A DNA stretch of 8,980 nt, from assembly GCA_021782525.1 (NCBI GenBank), contig JAJXUY010000043.1, positions 1 through 8,980 on the forward strand, written 5' to 3'. Source of the stretch: Acidobacteriota bacterium (GTDB lineage Bacteria > Acidobacteriota > Thermoanaerobaculia > Thermoanaerobaculales > Thermoanaerobaculaceae). The notes beneath the pieces were generated by a model. It did not search any database and was not told the DNA's origin. It saw only the letters and a list, made by a program, of their open reading frames with translations. Position 1 is the stretch's first letter, and every line of letters begins with the position of its first letter. Positions 1 to 6,092 of this stretch are shown in pieces. The position numbers and the translations under genes were made by a program.

Positions 1-1335
1 CGTCTTGCCCTGCTGCTCGACCCAGGTGAAGTACTTCAGGTTGTGGATCGCCTTGCGCTCGGGGTAGGTGAGCTCGCGAACGTGGTCGGTCGTGGCGCCG
101 AGCAGACGGCGCTCGAAGTCGATCTCGGCTTGGCGCTCGGAGTAGGCGCCGCGCTCAACGGTGAGCTCGGCGAGGCGCGTCTGGTACAGCGCCGCGGAGT
201 CGGTGAAGCAGGTCACGATCACGTCGTCGGCATCCAGCTCGTAGTGGCGTGCGGTCTTGATCGCCGCCAGCAGGTTGCAGATCGAGGAGATGCCGAGCAG
301 CGGCAGCCGCTCGACGAGGTCGGGGGCGACGCCGCGCCCGAGCAGCGCCACGCGCCCCGCCGGTTCGTTGAACGCGCGCAGCAGCCGCATCGTCGCCTCG
401 TCGTCGATCGCGGCGACGAGGTCGGTGGTGCGGACGTTGTGAATCCACGGCACGTGCTTGTCGCCGATCCCCTCGATGCGGTGGCCGCCGAACCCGGACG
501 CCAGCAGCGTCGGGCACTGCAGCGCCTCGGCCACCGTGATCGTGCAGCCGGGGTAGGCGCGCTTGAGGTAGTCGCCGGCCCCGAGCGTGCCGGCCGAGCC
601 GGAGGCGCCCACCCAGGCGGCCAGCCGGCCGCGCGGGCCGGCCATGGCGGTGAACGACTCCTGGGCGGCGGGGCCGGTGACGCCGAAGTGCCAGAGGTAG
701 TTGCCGAACTCCTCGAACTGGTTGAAGACCACCGCCTGCGGCTGCGTCTTCTTGATCTCCCAGCAGGCGTCGAAGATCTCCTTGACGTTCGACTCGCACC
801 CCGGCGTCGCGATGATCTCGGCGCCGATCGAGGCGAGCCACTCGAACCGCTCGCGGCTCATCTCCTCGGGGAGGATCGCCACCGCGTGGCACCCGAGCAG
901 CGCCGAGTCGAACGCGCCGCCGCGGCAGTAGTTGCCGGTCGACGGCCAGACCGCCTTCTGCATGGTCGGGTCGAACTCCCCCGCCACCAGGCGGGGCACG
1001 AGGCAACCGAACGCGGCGCCGACCTTGTGCGCGCCGGTCGGGAAGTGGCGTCCGAGGAGACCGACGATGCGGGCCCGCACCCCGGACAGCTCGGGCGGGA
1101 TCACGAGCGCGTTCACCGGGCCGAACCCGCCGGTCGCCGGGTCGTTGTGCCAGGTGATGCGGAACAGGTTGAGCGGGTCCACCGCCTGCATGTCGATCGC
1201 GGGCAGCCGCCCGGCGACCGCCGGGTCGATCGTTTGCGGGTCGCGCTGCTCGGCGATCGTCGGGATCACGATGCCACGCTCCCGGCAGCGCTCCACCGCG
1301 TGCTCGCGCGCGCGTCGTCTCGTTTCGTCGTTCAC
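1..1335 (-). CDS. PLP-dependent fold-type II lyase/synthase-like enzyme (partial, C-terminus off the left edge)
   Basis: 445 codons are present with no stop, so the C-terminus lies beyond base 1. The fold-type II (cysteine synthase/threonine dehydratase superfamily) signature is complete: the probable Schiff-base lysine K104 in TGAHKVGAAF, the substrate/cofactor loop STGNYCRGGAF (132-142), the glycine-rich PLP-phosphate loop GASGSAGTLG (243-252), and a late Ser in TCFTDSAALY (375-384). Such enzymes do beta-elimination, beta-replacement or deamination of amino acids in the cytoplasm. It is longer than a typical cysteine synthase (about 310 aa) and does not resemble E. coli YgeX (2,3-diaminopropionate ammonia-lyase) as I remember it, so the substrate is unassigned. 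Start: GTG at 1335 has GGGAG 8 nt upstream (1344-1348) and a TACAAT -10 just before it. An ATG at 1358-1356 lies in another frame and is not the start. It is transcribed away from all other genes here. Confidence 0.85.
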   Translation of the reverse strand, partial: MNDETRRRAREHAVERCRERGIVIPTIAEQRDPQTIDPAVAGRLPAIDMQAVDPLNLFRITWHNDPATGGFGPVNALVIPPELSGVRARIVGLLGRHFPTGAHKVGAAFGCLVPRLVAGEFDPTMQKAVWPSTGNYCRGGAFDSALLGCHAVAILPEEMSRERFEWLASIGAEIIATPGCESNVKEIFDACWEIKKTQPQAVVFNQFEEFGNYLWHFGVTGPAAQESFTAMAGPRGRLAAWVGASGSAGTLGAGDYLKRAYPGCTITVAEALQCPTLLASGFGGHRIEGIGDKHVPWIHNVRTTDLVAAIDDEATMRLLRAFNEPAGRVALLGRGVAPDLVERLPLLGISSICNLLAAIKTARHYELDADDVIVTCFTDSAALYQTRLAELTVERGAYSERQAEIDFERRLLGATTDHVRELTYPERKAIHNLKYFTWVEQQGKT

Positions 1336-1355
1336 CTTTGTCGCTCCCGAGGCGC

Positions 1356-1361
1356 ATTGTA
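1356..1361 (-). promoter_or_regulatory. Candidate -10 box (TACAAT) for the PLP enzyme gene
   Basis: On the minus strand the hexamer TACAAT reads 1361 to 1356 and matches five of six bases of the sigma70 -10 consensus. It stands out in GC-rich surroundings. A transcript starting about 7 nt downstream (near 1349) would have a leader of only about 14 nt that begins almost at the GGGAG ribosome-binding site. I see no convincing -35 hexamer 16-18 nt upstream, so this rests on the -10 and its position. Confidence 0.4.
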
Positions 1362-1430
1362 GCGAGTCGCGGCGGCGACGGGGACCCCGATCTCTGGCGG
1401 CGTTCCGGCGACCGGTGTCGGGGGCGCCAG

Positions 1431-1441
1431 CGGAATTTCCG
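1431..1441. promoter_or_regulatory. Perfect short palindrome CGGAATTTCCG in the divergent intergenic region
   Basis: The 11-mer consists of CGGAA and TTCCG around a single T. It lies between the divergent PLP-enzyme and phosphatase genes, about 30 bp upstream of the annotated phosphatase start. Its position suits a dimeric regulator site, but five-base arms can occur by chance and no second copy was found in the window. Confidence 0.2.
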
Positions 1442-1456
1442 ATGCCGCCGTCGGCG

Positions 1457-1482
1457 TTGCGATATTCGCCGTGCGCTATAAC
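1457..1482 (+). promoter_or_regulatory. Weak candidate promoter near the phosphatase start
   Basis: TTGCGA (1457-1462) and TATAAC (1477-1482) resemble -35 and -10 boxes, but the spacer is only 14 bp, shorter than the usual 16-18. The -10-like hexamer also lies just inside the annotated coding sequence (GTG at 1471). If it is a real promoter, translation must begin further downstream; the next in-frame GTG is at 1525. Confidence 0.15.
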
Positions 1483-3261
1483 TACCGCCCATCCAAGATC
1501 CGACTCCGCTCTCACTGGCTTCCCGTGCTCTTCGCTCTGCTGGGGCCTGCGGTCGGCGCCGGCGGGTACTGGCTCGAGCGGGTGGAGGAAGAAAAGAACC
1601 GTCTGGCCCCTCTTTCATTTCTGGTTCACGAGCGTGCGGCGGCGCTGGGCATCGAGGCGTTCCTCGGGTACGAGTTGGTGGTGGGCTTCATCCTGATCGC
1701 TCGGACCTGGGCGAGGCAGAGAGAGCTCGGGCGGCGGGACGAGCTCCTGATTTCGGTGATCGAGAGCGTCTCGGAGGGTGTCATCGCCTGCGACCCCAGC
1801 GGGCGGGTCGTCGTCGCCAACGACGCGGCCCGGCGTCTGAGCGGCTATCGCCACGAGCGCCGTGTTCCCCTGGACGAATTCCCCAGCGAGTTCGGCGTCC
1901 ACGATCCGGTGACCGGTCGGCTCCTGTCGGCGGAAGAGCTGCCGCTCGTCCGGGCGCTCCGCGGCGAGCGCGTCGACGAGACCGAGCTCCTCGTCCGCAA
2001 CCCACGCGTGCAGGGGGAGCGGTGGATGAGCGTGACCGGCGCCCCGGTGCGCGACGGCCAGGGCAGGGCGATCGCCGGCGTGGCGGTGTTCCGCGACATC
2101 ACCGAGAGGAAGCACTCCGAGGCCCTCGCCCAACGCCTCGCGAGCGCCGTGGAGCAGACGGCCGACGCGGTCCTGATCACCGATCGGACCGGAACGATCG
2201 AGTACGTCAATCCGTCGTTCGAGCGGATGGCCGGCTACACGAGCGCCGAGGCGCTCGGCCAGACCCCGCGGCTGCTCAAGTCGGGGCGACAGGACGAGTC
2301 GTACTACGGGGCGCTGTGGTCGACGATCCTGGCCGGGCGGCCGTTCGCGGCGACGGTCGTCAACCGCAAGAAGGACGGGGCACGCTTCATCGCCTCCCAG
2401 ACGATCACCCCTCTGCGGGACGGCCGGACCGGCACGATCACCCACTTCGTCTCCGTGATGCGCGACCTCAGCGACCGACTCGCGCTCGAGCAGCAAGGCG
2501 CCGAGCTGAGCCTGGCCGCCTCGATCCAGCAGCGGCTCTTCCCCGCCGCGCCCCCCGAGATCCCCGGCTACGAGATCGCGGGCGCCTTCACGTCGGCGCT
2601 GGCGACGTGCGGCGACTACTTCGACTTCATCGCGCTCCCCGACGGACGGCTCCTCTTCGTGGTCGCGGACGTCTGCGGCCACGGCCTCGGCCCCGCGCTG
2701 ATCATGGCCAGCACCCGCGCCTACCTCCGCTCACTGGTCCACAGCGGGATGGCGCTCGAGGACGTCGTCACGGAGGTCAACCGGCTGCTGCGCGACGACC
2801 TCGACGAGCAGCACTTCGTCACCATGCTGGTCGGCGTCCTGGACACGGGGTCGGGCGCGCTCATCTGGACCAACATGGGCCATCCCGCGGGCTTCGTTCT
2901 CGACGCGCGCGGCGCCGTCAGGGCGGAGCTGCGCAGCACCGGCACGCCGCTGGGGCTGTTCGCCGGCCTGACGTGCACGCTGGGCGCCCCCACCGTGCTC
3001 GAGGTCGGCGAGACCATCCTGATGATGACCGACGGGGTGCTCGAGGCGGCGTCGCCGGACGGTGCCGAGCAGGGAGCCGCCGCCGCCCTGGGCGTCCTCC
3101 GCGAGTCGCCGCTGGCGCCGGCGCGCGAGGTCGTGGACCGGATCGTCGCGGCGACCCGGGCGCACGGTCACGGGGAAGCGCCGGAGGACGACGTCACGGT
3201 CGTCGTGATCAGGCGGACGGCCGCGCAGGAACGCGGCGACCGCGACTGGCCGGCGGCCTAG
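1471..3261 (+). CDS. Membrane-anchored PAS-PAS-PP2C (RsbU/SpoIIE-type) serine phosphatase
   Basis: 596 aa. Two probable membrane helices (about 14-34 and 61-80) frame a short loop, followed by PAS 1 (about 90-215, ending in FRDITERK), PAS 2 (about 222-340, with YVNPSFERMAGYTSAE and a PAC-like end at MRDLSDR), a short helical linker with SIQQRLFP, and a SpoIIE/PP2C domain (about 365-582). The metal-binding aspartates are in place: D382 in CGDYFDF, D400 in VADVCGHG, D521 in MTDGVLE and D574 in EDDVTVVV. The family dephosphorylates a phosphoserine on an anti-sigma-factor antagonist (STAS protein) in partner-switching pathways; PAS domains sense redox, ligand or light. No STAS, anti-sigma or sigma gene is in the window, so the target is unknown. 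The start is uncertain: GTG 1471 keeps the first helix whole but has no clear ribosome-binding site. The TAG stop (3259-3261) coincides with the insertion point of the MITE. Confidence 0.88.
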   Translation: MRYNYRPSKIRLRSHWLPVLFALLGPAVGAGGYWLERVEEEKNRLAPLSFLVHERAAALGIEAFLGYELVVGFILIARTWARQRELGRRDELLISVIESVSEGVIACDPSGRVVVANDAARRLSGYRHERRVPLDEFPSEFGVHDPVTGRLLSAEELPLVRALRGERVDETELLVRNPRVQGERWMSVTGAPVRDGQGRAIAGVAVFRDITERKHSEALAQRLASAVEQTADAVLITDRTGTIEYVNPSFERMAGYTSAEALGQTPRLLKSGRQDESYYGALWSTILAGRPFAATVVNRKKDGARFIASQTITPLRDGRTGTITHFVSVMRDLSDRLALEQQGAELSLAASIQQRLFPAAPPEIPGYEIAGAFTSALATCGDYFDFIALPDGRLLFVVADVCGHGLGPALIMASTRAYLRSLVHSGMALEDVVTEVNRLLRDDLDEQHFVTMLVGVLDTGSGALIWTNMGHPAGFVLDARGAVRAELRSTGTPLGLFAGLTCTLGAPTVLEVGETILMMTDGVLEAASPDGAEQGAAAALGVLRESPLAPAREVVDRIVAATRAHGHGEAPEDDVTVVVIRRTAAQERGDRDWPAA

Positions 3262-3278
3262 GAGCCTGTCGCGCATAG
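3261..3278 (+). repeat. Left terminal inverted repeat of the MITE
   Basis: GGAGCCTGTCGCGCATAG pairs with 3421-3438 without mismatch. Because the flanking TA is palindromic and is followed outward by C/G, the perfect pairing extends to 21 bp (3258-3278 with 3421-3441). Confidence 0.9.
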
Positions 3279-3326
3279 ACTCCGGCTCCGGCTCGCGCTG
3301 GCATCCCGCTGGCCGCGTTGGCCTGC

Positions 3327-3374
3327 GCGAAATGTCCTCGACGTAGGCTGCAGCTACGTCTGCGGGCATTTCGC
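3327..3374 (+). other. Central hairpin of the fold-back element
   Basis: The outer stem is GCGAAATG (3327-3334) with CATTTCGC (3367-3374). The inner stem is GACGTAG (3340-3346) with CTACGTC (3354-3360), around a 7-nt loop GCTGCAG that contains a PstI-like palindrome. A 5-6 nt imperfect bulge separates the two stems. In RNA this would be a long stable stem-loop between the phosphatase and dehydrogenase genes. There is no U-tract, so it is not a classical intrinsic terminator, though it could attenuate read-through or block exonucleases. Confidence 0.6.
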
Positions 3375-3420
3375 TTGTCCGCCTTGCCAGCGGGCGCCAT
3401 CGCGACCCTCGCTCCCGTCG

Positions 3421-3438
3421 CTATGCGCGACAGGCTCC
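3421..3438 (-). repeat. Right terminal inverted repeat of the MITE
   Basis: CTATGCGCGACAGGCTCC is the exact reverse complement of 3261-3278. It is followed by TA and then G, giving the second CTAG junction at 3438-3441. Confidence 0.9.
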
Positions 3439-3485
3439 TAGTCGCACCGCGGCCGTTCTCCCCGAGACGAGCCTTTCCCGTGTGC

Positions 3486-3491
3486 TAGGCT
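3486..3491 (+). promoter_or_regulatory. Weak candidate -10 (TAGGCT, with upstream TG) for the catabolic operon
   Basis: TGTGCTAGGCT at 3481-3491 resembles an extended -10 (TGnn then TAGGCT) about 19 nt before the ATG at 3510. No -35 consensus sits at the expected distance. It is the only promoter-like string in the 69 bp between the MITE and the operon. The start codon is preceded by a G-run (3501-3506) only 3 nt away, a poor but usable ribosome-binding site. Confidence 0.2.
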
Positions 3492-3509
3492 CGCTTCCCT
3501 GGGGGGCCG

Positions 3510-6092
3510 ATGACCGCGAGAAGCAACCTCGCCCTGACCGAAGCTCAGCTCGCCGCCGAGGTCGCCAGGTGCGAGTACTGCGAGGCGAAGCCGTGCAAGA
3601 GCGCGTGTCCGGCCGACTGCTCCCCGGCCGACTTCATCATGGCGGTGCGCGCCGGCGCGCCGTCCGATTTTCGCCGCGCCGCCGCGATGATAATGGCGGC
3701 GAACCCGCTCGGCGGCGTCTGCGGCGCCGTCTGCCCCGACACCCACTGCATGGCGGCGTGCGCGCGGGCCACGTTCGACCGCCCGGTCGAGATCCCGGCC
3801 GTGCAGGCGGCGATCATCGCGAGGGCGCGGGCGCTCGGCGTGATGCCGGCGTTCGCCGCTCCCGCGGCGGGCGGGCCCCGGGTGGCGGTCGTCGGGGCCG
3901 GGCCGACCGGTGCGGGAGCGGCGGCGGTGCTGGCGCAGGCCGGCTGCCGCGTGGAGGTCCTCGAGGCGCGCGGCGCCGGCGGGATGGCCGGGCTGATCCC
4001 GCCGTTCCGGCTCGACGCCGGCGTGCTGGCCGCCGACCTCGCGTTCGTGGCCGCGCTCGGCGACGTGCGCGTGGTGTCGCACGAGGTCGCCGACCCGGCC
4101 GCGCTGCTCGACGAGGGCTACGACGCCGTGGTCGCGGCGACGGGACTGTCGCAGCCGCTGCGCCTCGGCATCCCCGGCGAGGAGCTGGCGCAGCCGTGGA
4201 CCTCGTTCCTCGCCGAGCGCCGTCGCCGGGACGTCGCCGGCCGCCGCGTGGCTGTGATCGGCGGCGGCGCGGTGGCGGCCGATTGCGCCGAGACCGCGGC
4301 CGCGGCCGGGGCGGCTCACGTCGAGCTGTTCGCCCTGGAGAAGCTCTCGGAGATGCCGCTCACCGAGGTCGAGCGCGCCGGGCTGCTGCGCGCCGGCGTC
4401 CACGTCTCCGGCCGCACCCGCGTCACCGAGGTGGTCGCCGAGGGCGGCGCGGTGCGCGGGCTGCGCACGCGCAAGGTGACGCTCCCCGCCGGCGAGGCGT
4501 TCCACCCGAGCCGGATGCGGGACGTCGCCGGCAGCGAGCAGACGCGCGCCGACATCGACGCCGTGATCGTCGCGATCGGGGCGCGCGCCGAAGGGCCGGG
4601 GACGGGCCGGGCGGGCGTGTTCGTCGCCGGCGACGCGGTGCACGGCCCGACCACCGTGGTCGAGGCGGTGGCCGCCGGCAAGAACGCCGCCCTCGAGGTC
4701 CTCGCCTTCCTGGAAGAGACAGGGCACAGGGCACCGGGCGCCGGGCACAGCACGGACCTGGCGCCGGTTCCGGAGCCCCCCGTCGTTGTTGCGGACCACG
4801 GAGCACGGACCACGGTCCACGTCTCTCCCCGGCCCCGGATCAAGAGCACCGCGCTGCTGCCCGGCTTCCGGCACCTGCCGGTGGCGCTCGGCGCCGACTT
4901 TTTCGGGCGGCCGATCGCGTCGCCGTTCCTGCTCTCGGCGGCGCCGCCGACCGACGGCTACGAGCAGATGCGCCGCGCGTACGAGGCCGGCTGGGCCGGC
5001 GGCGTCATGAAGACCGCGTTCGACGGCGTCGAGGTCCACATCCCGTCGCGCTACATGTTCGCGTTCGACAAGACGACGTTCGCCAACTGCGACAACGTGT
5101 CCGGACATGCGCTCGACCGCGTCTGCCGCGAGGTCGAGCGGCTGCGGCGCGAGTTCCCCGACCGGCTGACGCTCGCGTCCACCGGCGGCCCGGTCACCGG
5201 TCACGACGAGTTCGACCGCCACGGGTGGCAGGCGAACACCGCGAAGCTCGAGGCCGCCGGGGCGTGCGGCATCGAGTACTCGCTCTCCTGCCCGCAGGGG
5301 GGCGACGGCACCAAGGGGGACATCGTTGCCCAGGACGCGGCGCTCACCGCCGTGATCGTCGGCTGGGTGCTGGAGACCGGTGATCCCGGCGTTCCCAAGC
5401 TTTTCAAGCTCACCGGGGCGGTGACCGCGATCGCGCCGATCGTGACGGCCGTGCGTGAGGTGCTGACGCGCCACCCCGCCGCAAAGGCCGGCGTGACGCT
5501 CGCGAACACGTTCCCGACGCTCGCGTTCCGGCCCGGCCGGCGGGAACGCTGGGACGAGGGGATCGTGGTCGGGATGAGCGGCGCCGGGGTGACGCCGATC
5601 TCGAACCTCACCCTCGCCAAGGTGGCGGATCTCGGCGTGGTGGTCTCCGGCAACGGCGGCCCGATGGACTACAGCGCGGCCGCCAACTTCCTCGCCCTCG
5701 GCGCGCGCACCGTGCAGTTCTGCTCCGCGGTCATGAAGTACGGCTACGGCGTCGTCGGCGAGCTGCACTCGGGCCTGTCACACCTGCTCGAGGCTCGCGG
5801 TCTGGGGTCGGTCGCGGAACTGATCGGACGCGCGCTCCCCGACCCGGTCACCGACTTCATGCAGCTCCCCGCGGCAAAGCAGATCTCGCACGTCGAGCCG
5901 GGGCTGTGCGTGCACTGCGGCAACTGCACCCGCTGCCCGTACCTGGCGATCGCGCTCGACGCCGAGGGGGTGCCGCACACCGACCCCGAGCGCTGCGTCG
6001 GCTGCTCGTTCTGCACCCTGATGTGCTTCACCGGCGCCCTCGCGATGCGCGACCGCACGCCCGCCGAGGCGGCGGCGCTGCGCGAGCGCTGA
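3510..6092 (+). CDS. Single-chain dihydropyrimidine dehydrogenase-like Fe-S flavoprotein (PreT-PreA fusion)
   Basis: 860 aa in the domain order of mammalian DPD (about 1025 aa); most bacteria encode the halves separately (PreT/PreA). The N-terminal half (1-400) has two Fe-S sites (C21-x2-C24-x4-C29-x3-C33; C71-x3-C75-x4-C80-x3-C84, with Q99 possibly the Gln ligand seen in DPD), an FAD motif GAGPTG (129-134), a second nucleotide motif GGGAVA (251-256) and the FAD-binding VAGDAV (372-377). After a low-complexity linker (about 401-440), an FMN TIM barrel (about 455-785) carries the LSCP catalytic-cysteine motif (C594), K633 in FKLT and NT at 666-667. Two C-terminal ferredoxin motifs follow: C800/803/806/809 and C829/832/835/839. 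Electrons would pass from NAD(P)H through FAD and Fe-S to FMN and reduce a ring double bond. Pocket residues differ from DPD (D528, N529 and S591 where I expect Glu, Leu and Asn), so uracil is not assured. It is the first gene of an operon: SsnA follows after 10 nt. Confidence 0.88.
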   Translation: MTARSNLALTEAQLAAEVARCEYCEAKPCKSACPADCSPADFIMAVRAGAPSDFRRAAAMIMAANPLGGVCGAVCPDTHCMAACARATFDRPVEIPAVQAAIIARARALGVMPAFAAPAAGGPRVAVVGAGPTGAGAAAVLAQAGCRVEVLEARGAGGMAGLIPPFRLDAGVLAADLAFVAALGDVRVVSHEVADPAALLDEGYDAVVAATGLSQPLRLGIPGEELAQPWTSFLAERRRRDVAGRRVAVIGGGAVAADCAETAAAAGAAHVELFALEKLSEMPLTEVERAGLLRAGVHVSGRTRVTEVVAEGGAVRGLRTRKVTLPAGEAFHPSRMRDVAGSEQTRADIDAVIVAIGARAEGPGTGRAGVFVAGDAVHGPTTVVEAVAAGKNAALEVLAFLEETGHRAPGAGHSTDLAPVPEPPVVVADHGARTTVHVSPRPRIKSTALLPGFRHLPVALGADFFGRPIASPFLLSAAPPTDGYEQMRRAYEAGWAGGVMKTAFDGVEVHIPSRYMFAFDKTTFANCDNVSGHALDRVCREVERLRREFPDRLTLASTGGPVTGHDEFDRHGWQANTAKLEAAGACGIEYSLSCPQGGDGTKGDIVAQDAALTAVIVGWVLETGDPGVPKLFKLTGAVTAIAPIVTAVREVLTRHPAAKAGVTLANTFPTLAFRPGRRERWDEGIVVGMSGAGVTPISNLTLAKVADLGVVVSGNGGPMDYSAAANFLALGARTVQFCSAVMKYGYGVVGELHSGLSHLLEARGLGSVAELIGRALPDPVTDFMQLPAAKQISHVEPGLCVHCGNCTRCPYLAIALDAEGVPHTDPERCVGCSFCTLMCFTGALAMRDRTPAEAAALRER
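4722..4749 (+). repeat. Heptanucleotide array 1, four GGGCACA-like units inside the dehydrogenase linker
   Basis: The units are GGGCACA, GGGCACC, GGGCGCC and GGGCACA, end to end (4722-4728, 4729-4735, 4736-4742, 4743-4749). They encode the stretch around TGHRAPGAGH of the linker between the flavin/NAD(P)H half and the FMN barrel of the fused dehydrogenase. Confidence 0.85.
4793..4820 (+). repeat. Heptanucleotide array 2, four GGACCAC-like units inside the dehydrogenase linker
   Basis: The units are GGACCAC, GGAGCAC, GGACCAC and GGTCCAC (4793-4799, 4800-4806, 4807-4813, 4814-4820). They encode ADHGARTTVHV at the end of the linker. The consensus is the exact reverse complement of the GTGGTCC units at 7440-7460, so the same repeat family occurs twice in the window in opposite orientation. 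Confidence 0.88.

Larger units (their letters stand above)
3261..3438. mobile_element. MITE-like fold-back element with 18-bp perfect TIRs, IS630/Tc1-type target (TA within CTAG)
   Basis: The element is 178 bp. It begins with GGAGCCTGTCGCGCATAG (3261-3278) and ends with the exact reverse complement (3421-3438). It is flanked on both sides by TA (3259-3260 and 3439-3440), and both junctions read CTAG. The interior is also largely self-complementary: a TGGC...CCCGCTGGC stretch recurs in both arms, and the centre is a strong hairpin (3327-3374). No transposase-sized reading frame fits, so it would be non-autonomous. IS630/Tc1/mariner transposases insert at TA and duplicate it, and IS630 is known to prefer CTAG, which matches. 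Removing 180 bp restores an uninterrupted CTAG containing the phosphatase stop. Alternatives are a structured RNA or a REP/ERIC-like dispersed palindrome. Confidence 0.72.

Noticed and set aside
1..1335. Assignment of the PLP enzyme as YgeX (2,3-diaminopropionate ammonia-lyase)
   Set aside because: The lysine context (TGAHKVGAAF) and overall sequence do not match YgeX as I know it (NAFKMLGG-type); only the superfamily is shared.
43..1362. Long open frame on the plus strand opposite the PLP enzyme, and a 487-codon minus-strand frame (155-1618) overlapping it
   Set aside because: Both translations are Arg/Ala/Gly/Pro-rich without any family motif. They are GC-driven shadows of the minus-strand PLP gene, whose frame has all catalytic motifs.
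3327..3374. Central hairpin as a classical intrinsic terminator
   Set aside because: There is no T-tract on either side, and the hairpin is part of a larger transposon-like palindrome.
3209..3400. Small minus-strand frame over the fold-back element
   Set aside because: It is created by the palindrome and the phosphatase 3' end; no ribosome-binding site or recognisable protein, and too short for a transposase.
4722..4820. Heptad arrays as a CRISPR array
   Set aside because: Units are 7 bp and directly abutting, with no spacers, and they lie in coding DNA.
5280..5340. Loss of the catalytic cysteine in the DPD-like barrel
   Set aside because: A first alignment on the later ACGQD segment of mammalian DPD gave a valine, but the known catalytic Cys671 belongs to the NLSCP motif, which is present here as SLSCP (C594).
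3438..5768. 776-codon open frame antisense to the dehydrogenase gene
   Set aside because: Low-complexity Arg/His/Gly/Asp-rich composition with no domain; it mirrors the codon structure of a very GC-rich plus-strand gene.
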